A DNA stretch of 64,000 nucleotides from Myxococcales bacterium (GTDB lineage: Bacteria; Myxococcota; Myxococcia; Myxococcales; Anaeromyxobacteraceae): contig JAJZQX010000011.1 of NCBI GenBank assembly GCA_021806645.1, forward strand, positions 62,001 to 126,000, in the 5' to 3' direction. Every line of letters starts with the position of its first letter. Positions within the stretch are counted from its first letter, which is position 1. This document shows positions 9,032 through 17,277 of the stretch, piece after piece. The translations under genes were made by a program, and so were the position numbers. The notes beneath the pieces were generated by a model. The model was not told the DNA's origin and ran no database searches. It worked only from the letters and a program-made list of their open reading frames with translations.

Positions 9032-9259
9032 GCCGACAGGGTAGCCCCGGGGACGGACATGGCGCGCCGCGTCTCCGCCACCGCGCCCGCGTCGTCCACG
9101 GTGGCGCGGAGCGCCTCGGCGGAGCTCCCACCCGAACGGGCATGAACGTTCGGAAACGGGAGGGCCTCCGCGCGGGGGCCCGGATTCCGGCACGGGCCGC
9201 GAGCGGTCGATGGGCGCGGTCGGTGCATGCGCTGGGGATTCAGGGCCGGAGGGCCGACG

Positions 9260-10162
9260 ATGCGCCACCTATCCGTGATCATGTTGCTGGTGCTCTTCCC
9301 GCTGACCTCGGCCCTTGGCCAGATCAGCATCCAGATCGGCATCCCGAGCGTCAGCATCGGCTTCAGCCAGCCCTACTACCCGGAGCTGGTCGCGGTGCCA
9401 GGTTACCCGGTCTATTACGCGCCGGGCTCCGACTCGAACTTCTTCTTCTACGACGGCATGTACTGGGTGTACGAGCGCGACAACTGGTACGCGAGCTCCT
9501 GGTACAACGGCCCCTGGTCGCTGGTGGCCCCGTACGAGGTGCCGGTCTTCATCCTTCGCGTTCCGGTGCTCTACTACCGCCACCCGCCCGCCTACTTCCT
9601 CGGCTGGCAGCGGGAAGCGCCTCCGCGGTGGGGCGCCCACTGGGGACACGACTGGGAGCGGCGGCGGAGCGGATGGGATCGATGGGATCGACGGTCGGCG
9701 CCGGCGCCGGCGCCGCTGCCCGTCTACCAGCGGCAGTACTCGGGCGACCGCTACCCGCAGCATGCGGAGCAACGGCGCGCGCTGCGCAGCCAGAACTACC
9801 GCCACGAGCCCACCGACAACGCCGTGAGGCGGGTCTACCAGGAGCAGCGCCAGCGAGCAGCGCAGCCGCCCGCGCAGCGAGCCGAGCCGGCCCGGGGCAT
9901 GCCGCACATGCAGCAGCCGCCGCCGCCGGCCCGGGAAGCACCGCGCATGCAGCAGCCGCCGCCGGCCCGGGCAGCGCCGCACATGCAGCAGCCGCCGCCG
10001 GCCCGGGCAGCGCCGCACATGCAGCAGCAGCAGCCGCCGGCCCGGGAAGCGCCGCACATGCAGCAGCAGCCGCCGCCGGCCCGGGAAGCGCCGCACATGC
10101 AGCCAGGACGCGCTCCGGAGAAGGATCGGGGTCAGCAGCAGGGCCGGGAACGCGGCAGGTAG
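9260..10162 (+). CDS. Exported Tyr/Trp-rich protein with Gln/Pro repeat tail
   Basis: 300 residues. A signal peptide (RHLSVIMLLVLFPLTSALG) is followed by a Tyr/Trp-rich domain: PELVAVPGYPVYYAP, FFFYDGMYWVYERDNWYASSWYNGPW, YFLGWQREAPPRWGAHWG. This is the conserved core of a periplasmic or exported family seen in beta- and deltaproteobacteria, often beside BON-domain proteins, as here. Residues from about 210 form a tandem Met-Gln-Gln-Pro repeat tail. The ATG at 9260 follows GGAGGG at a good distance. The molecular function is unknown; envelope localisation is inferred. Confidence 0.8.
   Translation: MRHLSVIMLLVLFPLTSALGQISIQIGIPSVSIGFSQPYYPELVAVPGYPVYYAPGSDSNFFFYDGMYWVYERDNWYASSWYNGPWSLVAPYEVPVFILRVPVLYYRHPPAYFLGWQREAPPRWGAHWGHDWERRRSGWDRWDRRSAPAPAPLPVYQRQYSGDRYPQHAEQRRALRSQNYRHEPTDNAVRRVYQEQRQRAAQPPAQRAEPARGMPHMQQPPPPAREAPRMQQPPPARAAPHMQQPPPARAAPHMQQQQPPAREAPHMQQQPPPAREAPHMQPGRAPEKDRGQQQGRERGR
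9889..10104 (+). repeat. Tandem minisatellite encoding HMQQPPPAREAP repeats
   Basis: About six imperfect units of 33-39 bases encode variations of H-M-Q-Q-P-P-P-A-R-E/A-A-P near the C terminus of the exported protein. Units differ in the number of CAG (Gln) and CCG (Pro) codons, so the array may change length by slippage or recombination while staying in frame. Confidence 0.9.
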
Positions 10163-10191
10163 TGGCGACAACAGGACAAGGGAGCCGGACC

Positions 10192-10527
10192 ATGACCAAG
10201 CGATTCTCGACCGTGATCACCGTGGCGTGCCTGGCGCTGTCGGGGGCCACCGTCTTCGGATGTTCCCGCTCCGCACCGCCCGCCCCCGCCAAGTCGGCCG
10301 AGAGCGCCGGAGAGCTCCTCGACGACTCGGTCATCACCACCAAGGTGAAGACCGCCTTCCTCAACGAGCCGTCGCTCAAGTCGTTCCAGATCAGCGTCAA
10401 GACCTACAAGGACCTGGTCCAGCTGAGCGGCTTCGTCGACTCGACGGAGGCCAAGCAGCTGGCCGGCCGGCTGGCCTCGGGCGTCCAGGGCGTCGCATCG
10501 GTCCGGAACGACCTGATCGTCAAGTAG
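10192..10527 (+). CDS. BON-domain lipoprotein
   Basis: 111 residues. The signal peptide ends in a lipobox-like ALSGATVFGC (Cys24), so a lipid-anchored periplasmic protein is expected. Residues 40-111 form a single BON domain: LDDSVITTKVKTAFLNEP, then ISVKTYKDLVQLSGFVDS and GVASVRNDLIVK. BON domains occur in OsmY-type stress proteins and are thought to bind membranes or phospholipid. The gene lies 29 bases after the Tyr/Trp-rich gene, with GGAGCC before the start, and probably shares its transcript. Confidence 0.88.
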   Translation: MTKRFSTVITVACLALSGATVFGCSRSAPPAPAKSAESAGELLDDSVITTKVKTAFLNEPSLKSFQISVKTYKDLVQLSGFVDSTEAKQLAGRLASGVQGVASVRNDLIVK

Positions 10528-10661
10528 TGACCTGTCCCTGGCCCACAGGCGGCCGACGTCGCCATGTGGGTCCGGGTTACCCGCGGGATGGTCGCAGCCG
10601 GAGTGGAACCAATAACCTCCTGTAATCAGGACAGTTAGTATTCGTCCAGCCGTTCTGTGAC

Positions 10662-10687
10662 TTCATGTTTCATGAAATCCATTGACA
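10662..10687 (+). promoter_or_regulatory. Candidate GntR operator and -35 element
   Basis: A perfect inverted repeat TTCATG-TTT-CATGAA occupies 10662-10676. It is directly followed by TTGACA at 10682-10687, a consensus -35 hexamer. GntR/FCD regulators usually bind short palindromes of this kind at their own promoter, so autoregulation of the downstream regulator-hydrolase-importer cluster is likely. A -10 about 17 bases on would fall inside the first bases of the gene if the GTG at 10718 is the start, so the promoter could instead drive a nearly leaderless message. Confidence 0.45.
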
Positions 10688-10717
10688 GCATGCGCACGGG
10701 TCGCGAAGGTTCGCCCC

Positions 10718-11467
10718 GTGCCCAGGAGACTCCAGCCAAGCGTCCTCTCCAACCAGGCCTACGCGGCCCTGAAGGAGATGATCGGCGCCCACCGGTTCGA
10801 CCCCGGCGCCCGCGTCAACGTCGAGGCCCTGACGCGCGAGCTGGGCGTGAGCCGGACGCCCATCTGGGAGGCGGTGGCGCGGCTCGAGCACGAAGGGCTG
10901 CTGGAGCGGATCCCGCACCGCGGCGTCTTCATGGCCGTGCTGACGCTCGAGAAGGCGCTCGACCTCTACGCGGTGCGCGAGCTGCTCGAGGGGCTGGCGG
11001 CGCGGCTCGCGGCGACCCGGATCAAGGATAGGTCGATCAAGGAGATGGCCGCCTGCCTGGAGACGCAGCGCGAGCTGGTCGCGGCCGGCGACGTGGTGGG
11101 CTACTCCAAGGCCGACTTCGACCTGCACGGCGCGGTCTACGCGGCCTGCGGCAACGAGTTCCTCCGCGAGATGCTGGAGAAGCTGAAGGCCCAGATGCGG
11201 CCGATGGGAATTCACATCGAGCGCATCCTCCCCGCCCTCTACCAGGACCACCTGCGCCTCTACGAGGCCCTCGCTGCGCGCGACCCCGACCGGGCCGAGG
11301 CGGCCTTCCGCGCCCACAACCGCTTCCTCATGCAGCACATCCGGGAGCTGCTCGGCGCCCGGGGTGAGGCGGAGGAGAGCGGGAGCAGTGAGGCGCCGGG
11401 CCATGCCACGCCAGGCAGGCCGGCACGATCCACCCAGCAACCAGCCAACAGGAGAGCTGCGCCATGA
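10718..11467 (+). CDS. GntR-family regulator (FCD subfamily)
   Basis: About 249 residues. The N-terminal winged helix has the GntR pattern YAALKEMIGAHRFDPGARVNVEALTRELGVSRTPIWEAVARLEHEGLLERIPHRG (shown in part by its core, LGVSRTPIWEAV). The FCD effector domain follows (LYAVRELLEGLAARLAA; DFDLHGAVYAACGN; H..FL at about 215), with the Asp/His pattern that usually binds a metal and a carboxylic acid. I chose the GTG at 10718; an earlier TTG at 10682 coincides with the -35 hexamer. The stop overlaps the next start (ATGA at 11464-11467), so the regulator is translationally coupled to the hydrolase it probably controls. The last 40 residues are low-complexity. Confidence 0.85.
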   Translation: MPRRLQPSVLSNQAYAALKEMIGAHRFDPGARVNVEALTRELGVSRTPIWEAVARLEHEGLLERIPHRGVFMAVLTLEKALDLYAVRELLEGLAARLAATRIKDRSIKEMAACLETQRELVAAGDVVGYSKADFDLHGAVYAACGNEFLREMLEKLKAQMRPMGIHIERILPALYQDHLRLYEALAARDPDRAEAAFRAHNRFLMQHIRELLGARGEAEESGSSEAPGHATPGRPARSTQQPANRRAAP

Positions 11468-12096
11468 AGATCCCGAAGGAACGGACCGCCATCGTCCTCA
11501 TCGAGGCCCAGAACGACTTCCTCAGCCCGGGCGGCACGATGTACCAGCACATCGCGGAGCAGCTGAAGAAGCGGAACGTCATCCCCAACCTCCAGAAGCT
11601 GCTGGAGGGGGCTCGCGGCAAGTGCAAGATCTTCTACGTGCCCTTCCAGGCGTTCAAGAAGGGGTTCCCCGAGCTGAAGAAGGGCGGCCCCGGGACGGCC
11701 GGGCTCCGCGGCATCGAGATGGACATGAAGGCCGACTGGGGCACGGGCGCCTGGGTCGAGGGGACGCCCGGACCCGAGATCATCGACCAGCTCAAGCCCA
11801 GGGACGGCGACATCATCGTGCGCGGCAAGCTCACGCTCGACGCCTTCCACTCCACCGCCCTCAACTACCTGCTGCGCGCCAACGAGATCGAGCACGTGGC
11901 GTTCGCCGGCTTCCACACCAACTGGTGCGTGGAGTCGTCGGCCCGCTCCGCCTACGATCTCGGCTACCGCGTCATCGCGCTCAAGGACTGCACCGGGACC
12001 GACACCGACCGGGAGCAGGAGTACGCCGAGCAGGTCATCTTCCCGCGCATCGGGACGGTCATGACCTCCACCGAGTTCCTCGCGTCGCTGAGCTGA
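11464..12096 (+). CDS. Isochorismatase-family cysteine hydrolase
   Basis: 210 residues. The catalytic triad of the family is visible: Asp in IEAQNDFLSP (Asp18), Lys in VRGKLTLDAF (about 122) and Cys in FHTNWCVESSARSA (about 154). Members cleave amide or imide bonds (nicotinamidase, carbamoylsarcosine, biuret or ureidoacrylate hydrolases). The adjacent importer and the GntR regulator suggest this enzyme acts on the imported compound, probably an amide. The substrate cannot be read from the sequence. AGGAG lies ahead of the ATG. Confidence 0.88.
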   Translation: MKIPKERTAIVLIEAQNDFLSPGGTMYQHIAEQLKKRNVIPNLQKLLEGARGKCKIFYVPFQAFKKGFPELKKGGPGTAGLRGIEMDMKADWGTGAWVEGTPGPEIIDQLKPRDGDIIVRGKLTLDAFHSTALNYLLRANEIEHVAFAGFHTNWCVESSARSAYDLGYRVIALKDCTGTDTDREQEYAEQVIFPRIGTVMTSTEFLASLS

Positions 12097-12150
12097 GGCT
12101 GGAGGCCGCCCACACGCGGCGATCCAGGTAGCAAGACGTGGCCTCGGGGT

Positions 12151-12180
12151 GCTCCGGACCGTCCCCCCGGCAACCGGAGC
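12151..12180 (+). promoter_or_regulatory. Stem-loop upstream of the importer genes
   Basis: GCTCCGG (12151-12157) pairs with CCGGAGC (12174-12180) around a 16-base loop. It lies in the 138-base gap between the hydrolase and the substrate-binding protein gene. It could be a weak terminator, a processing site or an mRNA-stabilising hairpin. No run of T follows, and I saw no match to a known riboswitch. Confidence 0.35.
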
Positions 12181-12234
12181 CCCCGGGGCGCGTCGTCCGT
12201 CCATCTCCTGCCGGGGAAAAGGAAGGCTCCACCG

Positions 12235-13500
12235 ATGAAGCAGAGAACGCTGTCTGCCCTGCTGAAGCTGTCCGTCGCGGCCATCGCTGCGTCGCTCGCG
12301 TCTCCGCCGGCCTGGGCCGCCGACTACCCCAAGGACACGCTCAAGGTCGGCCTGATGTTCGGCCTCACCGGCGCGGCCTCGCCCATTGGTCCGGTCCAGC
12401 GTGACGGCGCGCTGCTGGCCATCGAAGAGGTCAACGCCCAGGGCGGCCTCGCCGTCGGCAACAAGAAGGTCAAGGTCAGCTACGTCCTCAAGGACGACGA
12501 GACCAAGCCCGACGTCGCCATCCGGCGCTTCCGCGAGATGCTGGGCGAGGACAAGATCGACCTCCTCGTCGGCCAGACCTTCGCCCCCATCACCGGGGCG
12601 CTCAACAAGGAGGTCAAGAAGACGCCCATCGGCTACTTCCCGGTCAACGTGGTGGCTTACGGCCTCTTCAAGAAGGAGGAGATCGCGCCCACCACCTTCG
12701 CGGTGCACGGCTCGGCCTACTCGGCGGGCTACGCCAGCGCCACCTACGTGGTGCAGACCCTGGGGCACAAGAAGGTGGTCTTCTTCGCGCCGGCCTACGC
12801 CTTCGGCCAGGACCAGTGGCGCGGCGCCGAGGCGGCCTTCAAGAAGCTGGGCGTGAAGGCCGAATACCTGGAGTCGCCGGTGGGCACCGCCGACTTCACG
12901 CCGTACCTCACCAAGATCATGGAGATGAAGCCCGAGGTGGTCATGCTGGCCCACTGGGGCGTGGACGCCATCAACGTCCTCAAGCAGTCCTACGAGACCG
13001 GCCTGAAGTCGAAGTCGCGCATCTGGTTCGACTGGATGACCAACGTCTTCGGGAGCGGAGTCCCGCCCGAGGCGCTGGAGGGCGTCTACTCCCTGATGAG
13101 CTGGTACTACGACCTGGGCGACTTCCCGGACAAGGAGGTGGTCGCATCGAGCAAGGCCTTCACCGAAAAGTACAAGAAGGCCTATGGCGTCCCGCCCGAT
13201 CCGTACGCGGCCATGGCCTACATCGGGACCAGGGAGGCGCTGCGCGCGGTGAGCCTGGCGAAGAGCACCGACCCCAAGGCGCTGGCCAGGGCCATCCAGG
13301 CCAACCCGACCTTCGACTCGATGAAGGGCAAGGGGACCTGGCGCGCCGATCACGAGCCGGTCTTCAAGTACAACGCCTTCGTGGTGGTGGGGAAGTCGGC
13401 GGCGGAGCGCAAGGGGGGCAAGTGGGACCTGGTGAAGGTGGTCGGCGCCTTCACCAACGAGGACTACCTCCCGTCGCTCAAGATGCTCGGCTACGAGTAG
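12235..13500 (+). CDS. ABC importer substrate-binding protein (Liv/urea-amide type)
   Basis: 421 residues. A classic signal peptide (KLSVAAIAASLASPPAWA) is followed by DTLKVGLMFGLTGAASPIGPVQRDGALLAIEEVNAQGG, the first strand and helix of the type I periplasmic binding fold (Periplasmic_binding_6). The mature protein ends near LKMLGYE. This family delivers branched-chain amino acids, urea or short amides to Liv-type permeases. Its place after an amidase-like hydrolase favours an amide or an aromatic/aliphatic acid. GGAAGG precedes the ATG. The four other importer subunits follow in the order ATPase, ATPase, permease, permease. Confidence 0.92.
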   Translation: MKQRTLSALLKLSVAAIAASLASPPAWAADYPKDTLKVGLMFGLTGAASPIGPVQRDGALLAIEEVNAQGGLAVGNKKVKVSYVLKDDETKPDVAIRRFREMLGEDKIDLLVGQTFAPITGALNKEVKKTPIGYFPVNVVAYGLFKKEEIAPTTFAVHGSAYSAGYASATYVVQTLGHKKVVFFAPAYAFGQDQWRGAEAAFKKLGVKAEYLESPVGTADFTPYLTKIMEMKPEVVMLAHWGVDAINVLKQSYETGLKSKSRIWFDWMTNVFGSGVPPEALEGVYSLMSWYYDLGDFPDKEVVASSKAFTEKYKKAYGVPPDPYAAMAYIGTREALRAVSLAKSTDPKALARAIQANPTFDSMKGKGTWRADHEPVFKYNAFVVVGKSAAERKGGKWDLVKVVGAFTNEDYLPSLKMLGYE

Positions 13501-13511
13501 CCCGCAGTTCC

Positions 13512-13550
13512 GCGGCGCGGGGTGGGGCCGCCGGCCTCTCCCCGCGCCGC
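13512..13550 (+). terminator. Strong intercistronic hairpin after the binding-protein gene
   Basis: GCGGCGCGGGG (13512-13522) is perfectly complementary to CCCCGCGCCGC (13540-13550), an 11-bp stem with a 17-base loop that can itself pair GGCC/GGCC. It begins 11 bases after the stop of the substrate-binding protein. No T run follows. Such hairpins after binding-protein genes usually protect the upstream mRNA and attenuate read-through, giving excess binding protein over membrane subunits. Confidence 0.65.
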
Positions 13551-13578
13551 GTCATGCTTCCGACCGCTGGAGGAGCAC

Positions 13579-14400
13579 ATGGGCGTGGCACTGAGAGGTG
13601 CGGGTCCGATCCTGGAGACGCGCGGCGCCACCGCCCGATTCGGGGCCTTCACGGCCGTAGACGGCGCGAGCTACAGGCTCGAGGAGGGAGAGACCGCCGG
13701 CATCATCGGGCCGAATGGCGCGGGCAAGTCCACCTTCTTCAACCTGATCACCGGGCTGGTGCTGCCGGCGGCCGGCTCCATCCACCTGGCGGGGGCCGAC
13801 GTGACGCGGCTCCCTCCCCACCGACGCGTCAAGAGCGGCCTGGTGCGGACCTTCCAGCTGGTCTCGGTCTTCGACGCGCTGCCGGTCCTCGACAACCTGA
13901 CCCTGGCGGTCATCCACGCCGACCCGTCCCTCGCCAGCGGCCCCGGCTTCCTGCTCGGCTCGTCGCGCCGCGGCGGGCTCGAGGAGGCCGGCGTGGCGGC
14001 GCTGGACCGGGTCGGGCTCTCGGCCAAGGCCAACTGGCTCACCTCGGAGCTCTCCTACGGCGACAAGCGCAAGCTGGAGATCGGCATCGCCCTCGCCCTC
14101 CGGCCCCGGGTGCTCCTGCTCGACGAGCCGTTCGCGGGCCTCTCCGACCACGAGATCGCCGAGGTCCTGCGCCTGGTGAAGGCCATCCAGGGGAGCTTGT
14201 CCATGGTGATCATCGAGCACAAGATCTCCCACCTGCTCGACATGGTCTCGCGCCTCTCGGTGATGCACGAGGGGAAGATCATCGCCGAGGGCAAGCCGGC
14301 CACGGTGCTGGAAGACCCCACCGTCCGCCGCGTCTACTGGGGCGGCGGCCAGGGGCGGGGGCTGGTAGAGGCTCGCGGCACCAGGAAGGCCGAGGCCTGA
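13579..14400 (+). CDS. ABC importer ATPase, LivG-like
   Basis: About 273 residues. Walker A is GPNGAGKSTFFN, the signature is ELSYGDKRKLEIG in place of LSGGQ, and Walker B is VLLLDEPFAGLSDHE. LSYG(D)KR and a VIIEHKISHLLD switch region are typical of LivG/BraF and of urea-type UrtD ATPases. The start is the ATG at 13579, after GGAGGA. It forms a heterodimer with the next gene's product under the two permeases. Confidence 0.92.
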   Translation: MGVALRGAGPILETRGATARFGAFTAVDGASYRLEEGETAGIIGPNGAGKSTFFNLITGLVLPAAGSIHLAGADVTRLPPHRRVKSGLVRTFQLVSVFDALPVLDNLTLAVIHADPSLASGPGFLLGSSRRGGLEEAGVAALDRVGLSAKANWLTSELSYGDKRKLEIGIALALRPRVLLLDEPFAGLSDHEIAEVLRLVKAIQGSLSMVIIEHKISHLLDMVSRLSVMHEGKIIAEGKPATVLEDPTVRRVYWGGGQGRGLVEARGTRKAEA

Positions 14401-14401
14401 C

Positions 14402-15094
14402 ATGTTGCTGATGGTGAACGACGTAGACGTCGCCTACGGCCGGGCCCAGGTCCTCCACCAGATCTCCATCGCGGTGGACGAGGGCGAGCGGGTCTTCATG
14501 GTGGGGCGCAACGGTGCCGGGAAGACCACCCTCCTCAAGACCATCGCCGGCTTCCTGGCCCCATCGCACGGCTCGATCGTGTTCGCCGGCCGGCCCATCG
14601 CCGGCCTGCCCGCCGAGGAGGTGGCGCGCGGCGGCATCCGCTACGTCTTCCAGGACAAGCGCGTCTTCACCAAGCTCACGGTGCGCGAGAACATCGAGAT
14701 CGCCGCCCACGCCGCGAAGATCAGGCTGGCCGAGGCCATCGAGCGGGTGGTCGAGATCTACCCGAAGATGACCCGCTTCCTCGACAGCCCGGCCGGCGGG
14801 CTCTCTGGCGGGCAGCGCCAGCTCCTGCTGCTGGGGCGGGCGCTCCTCGGGCAGCCGAGGCTGCTGCTCATCGACGAGCCCACCGAGGGGCTCTCGGCCG
14901 GCGCCATCGACGAGGTCTTCGACGTGCTCGAGAAGAGCAAGGGCACGGTTGCCATGGTCATCGTGGAGCAGAACCTGTCGGTGGTGCGCCAGCTCGCGGA
15001 TCGTGTCTACGCCGTCAAGGAAGGGCGGGTCTGCTCCGAGTACCGCGACATGGCGGCCATCGCCGACCCGTCGGTCCTGGAGGGCGTGCTGTGA
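14402..15094 (+). CDS. ABC importer ATPase, LivF-like
   Basis: 230 residues. Walker A GRNGAGKTTLLKTIAG, signature LSGGQRQLLLLGRALLG and Walker B LLLIDEPTEGLSAG. The GRNGAGKTT form and VEQNLSVVRQLADRVYAVKEG are typical of LivF. One base separates it from the previous stop, and its own stop overlaps the next start (GTGA at 15091-15094), so the genes form a coupled operon. Confidence 0.92.
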   Translation: MLLMVNDVDVAYGRAQVLHQISIAVDEGERVFMVGRNGAGKTTLLKTIAGFLAPSHGSIVFAGRPIAGLPAEEVARGGIRYVFQDKRVFTKLTVRENIEIAAHAAKIRLAEAIERVVEIYPKMTRFLDSPAGGLSGGQRQLLLLGRALLGQPRLLLIDEPTEGLSAGAIDEVFDVLEKSKGTVAMVIVEQNLSVVRQLADRVYAVKEGRVCSEYRDMAAIADPSVLEGVL

Positions 15095-16053
15095 CGGGCT
15101 TCCTGAACTCCACCGCGGCGGCCCGCCTGCGCCGGTTCGATCTGCCCATCCTGGCGACCCTGTTCCTGCTGCTGGCCTGGGCCATCTCCATCCAGCGGGC
15201 CACCGACTTCATCATCTTCTGCGTCTTCGTGCTGGCCTACGACCTGCTCTACGGCCACATGGGCCGGCTCTCCTTCGGCCACATGCTCTACCTGGGGACG
15301 GGGGCCTACGCGGCCGCGCTCACCGCCGAGCACGTCAGCGCCAACCCGTTCGTGGCGCTGCTGGCGGCGCTGCTGGCCGGTGGGGTGGTGGGGCTGATCC
15401 TGTCGCCCATCACGGTGCGCACCACCGGCGCCTGCTTCGCCCTCATCAACCTGGCCCTCAACCAGGTGGGCTACTTCCTCGTGCTGGTCGCCTTGGCGCG
15501 CTGGACGGGGGGCGAGGACGGGCTGGCGGTCACCTTCAGCAAGGTCGGGCCTTTCGACGTCGGCGACAAGGTGATGATGTTCGCGCTGGCCCTGGCCTGC
15601 CTGGTGGGCGTGGTCTGGCTGATGCGCCGGCTCACCGACTCGCCGTTCGGGATCCTGCTGCGCAGCATCAAGCAGAACGAGAGCCGGGTGCGCTTCCTCG
15701 GCTACGACGTGGTGCGCGCCAAGACCCTGGCCTTCGTCCTCTCCACCAGCTTGTCGGCTTTCGCGGGCGGGCTCTCCATCCTCAACTACGCCTACGTCAC
15801 GCCCAGCTTCATCGACACCGGGCGCAACGTGGAGGTCATCTTCGCCTCGCTCATCGGTGGGGCCGGGAGCGTCTACGGCGCCGTCGCCGGCGGCGTGGCC
15901 TACATGCTCATCTCCAACTTCCTGCCCAACTACGTGCAGCGATGGGAGATGTTCCTCGGCTTCGCGCTGCTCCTGCTGATCTTCAAGTTCCGCGCCGGGA
16001 TCTGGGGCTCCCTGGTCGCCCGGTTCGGGCCCCGTCGCGCGGAGGGGACATGA
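15091..16053 (+). CDS. ABC importer permease, LivM-like
   Basis: 320 residues, with eight or more hydrophobic segments. The family motif is readable at GHMLYLGTGAYAAALTAEH (residues 60-80), and SIKQNESRVRFLGYD is the cytoplasmic EAA-like coupling loop. It starts at a GTG within the stop of the livF-like gene and ends in ATGA shared with the next permease. It is expected to pair with the LivH-like subunit in the inner membrane. Confidence 0.9.
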   Translation: MTGFLNSTAAARLRRFDLPILATLFLLLAWAISIQRATDFIIFCVFVLAYDLLYGHMGRLSFGHMLYLGTGAYAAALTAEHVSANPFVALLAALLAGGVVGLILSPITVRTTGACFALINLALNQVGYFLVLVALARWTGGEDGLAVTFSKVGPFDVGDKVMMFALALACLVGVVWLMRRLTDSPFGILLRSIKQNESRVRFLGYDVVRAKTLAFVLSTSLSAFAGGLSILNYAYVTPSFIDTGRNVEVIFASLIGGAGSVYGAVAGGVAYMLISNFLPNYVQRWEMFLGFALLLLIFKFRAGIWGSLVARFGPRRAEGT

Positions 16054-16883
16054 TCAGCGTCGTCGCCTACGGCCTGACCGTCGGCGCCATCCTCTACATC
16101 ATCTCCATCGGCCTCTCCCTGACCTTCGGGACGATGCGGATCGTGAACTTCGCGCACGCCCTCATCTACACCATGGGCGCCTACGTGCTCTTCACCATGC
16201 TGCGGGTCACCGGCGGGAACTTCGTCCTGGCGGCAATCGTGGGGGTGGCCGCGGCGGTTCCGCTGGCATGGGCCATCGAGCGCTTCGTCATCCGCCGGCT
16301 CTACGGACAGTCGATCGACTACGCCATCATCGGAACCTACGCCGTGCTGCTCATCGGCGTGGACGCCACCAAGTGGATCTGGGGCGCCACCCCCCTGCCG
16401 CTCTCGGATCCGATCGGCAAGTACGTAAACGTGCTGGGCGTGGACCTGCCCGTCTACCGGCTGGTGGTGATCGCGCTGGCGGTGCTGATCTTCGCCGGGC
16501 TGGAGCTCTTCTTCCGCCGCACCGTGGTGGGGAAGATCGTGGTGGCCGGCCTGGAGGACAAGGACGCGGTGCGCAGCCTCGGGATCCGGGTGGACAGCTA
16601 CTTCTCGCTGGTCTTCATCCTGGGGAGCTGCCTGGCGGCGCTGGGCGGGATCCTCTACGCCCCCATCACCACCATCCACCCGTACATGGGCACCCATGTC
16701 CTGCTCCTCTCCTTCGCGGTGGTGCTGGTGGGAGGCCTGGGCAGCATGCGCGGCACGCTGGTGGCCTCCTTCGCGCTGGGCATGGTCATGGCCGTCACCG
16801 GCCGGGTCTGGGGACCGGCCGCCGAGGCGATGGTCTTCGCGGTGATGGCGGTGGTGCTGGTCTTGAAGCCGATCGAGGTGTGA
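16050..16883 (+). CDS. ABC importer permease, LivH-like
   Basis: 277 residues of mostly membrane segments. The start (ISIGLSLTFGTMRIVNFAHALIYTMGAY) carries the LivH hallmark 'GLSLxFGxxxxxNFAHG', although the usual final Gly is Ala here. ELFFRRTVVGKIVVAGLEDKDAVRSLGI is the cytoplasmic coupling loop. The ATG overlaps the preceding stop (ATGA at 16050-16053). GGAGGGG is the ribosome binding site. It is the last intact gene of the importer cluster. Confidence 0.9.
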   Translation: MISVVAYGLTVGAILYIISIGLSLTFGTMRIVNFAHALIYTMGAYVLFTMLRVTGGNFVLAAIVGVAAAVPLAWAIERFVIRRLYGQSIDYAIIGTYAVLLIGVDATKWIWGATPLPLSDPIGKYVNVLGVDLPVYRLVVIALAVLIFAGLELFFRRTVVGKIVVAGLEDKDAVRSLGIRVDSYFSLVFILGSCLAALGGILYAPITTIHPYMGTHVLLLSFAVVLVGGLGSMRGTLVASFALGMVMAVTGRVWGPAAEAMVFAVMAVVLVLKPIEV

Positions 16884-16899
16884 GGAGTCCGCCAGCGGT

Positions 16900-17277
16900 G
16901 GCCGGGGAAGACCGCGGCGCGACGCGACGGCCATCTTCCTGGCCGGGGTGGACGCCGTCGAGCCACGACGGGCGGTGCGAGCGCACCTGCGGCTGGGCGC
17001 CGGGGTGGTGGTGGCCGCCGGCAAGGCCGCGGCCCCCATGGCCGCCGCCGTGGAGCGGATCTTCGGTGCGCGGGTGGCTGGCGGGTTGGTCGTCACCAAG
17101 TACGGGCACGGCGAGCCGCTCCGGAAGGTGGAGCTGCGCGAGGCGGGCCACCCGGTACCTCTCCGCGATCCTGGGAGCGGCTGGCGCGGAGGACCTGGTG
17201 GTCAACATGGACCTGCTCATCGCCGGGCCGACCCGGACCAACGTGATGGAGCTGCGGCTGACCCTGGCCAGGGCGGC
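16900..17277 (+). pseudogene. Decayed glycerate 2-kinase (MOFRL family) remnant
   Basis: In one frame, 16900-17160 encodes DATAIFLAGVDAVEPRRAV, then VVVAAGKAAAPMAAAVERIFG and VTKYGHGEPLRKVELREAGHPVP. This is the N-terminal part of a glycerate 2-kinase of the DUF4147/MOFRL family. The frame then shifts: 17155-17215 continues with a remnant of the AGAEDLVV segment. From 17211 it jumps to a piece like the C-terminal domain (MDLLIAGPTRTNVMELRLTLA). Several hundred codons are missing between them, including the kinase's SGGGSALL core. With a frameshift and a large deletion, this is not a functional gene. Confidence 0.75.

Noticed and set aside
9889-10104. Tandem repeats considered as a CRISPR array
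   Set aside because: Units are contiguous without unique spacers and encode an in-frame protein repeat.
9142-10527. Apparent 461-residue protein ending in the BON domain
   Set aside because: The BON lipoprotein has its own start and lipobox at 10192; the upstream part is an Ala/Gly shadow of the repeat gene.
12097-12234. Possible riboswitch before the first binding-protein gene (guanidine or similar)
   Set aside because: Only one 7-bp hairpin is present; the conserved sequence blocks of known riboswitch classes are not visible, and a GntR regulator explains control.
14949-16883. Apparent 644-residue fusion ending in the LivH permease
   Set aside because: Only the part from the ATG at 16050 is homologous; the upstream part runs out of frame through livF and livM.
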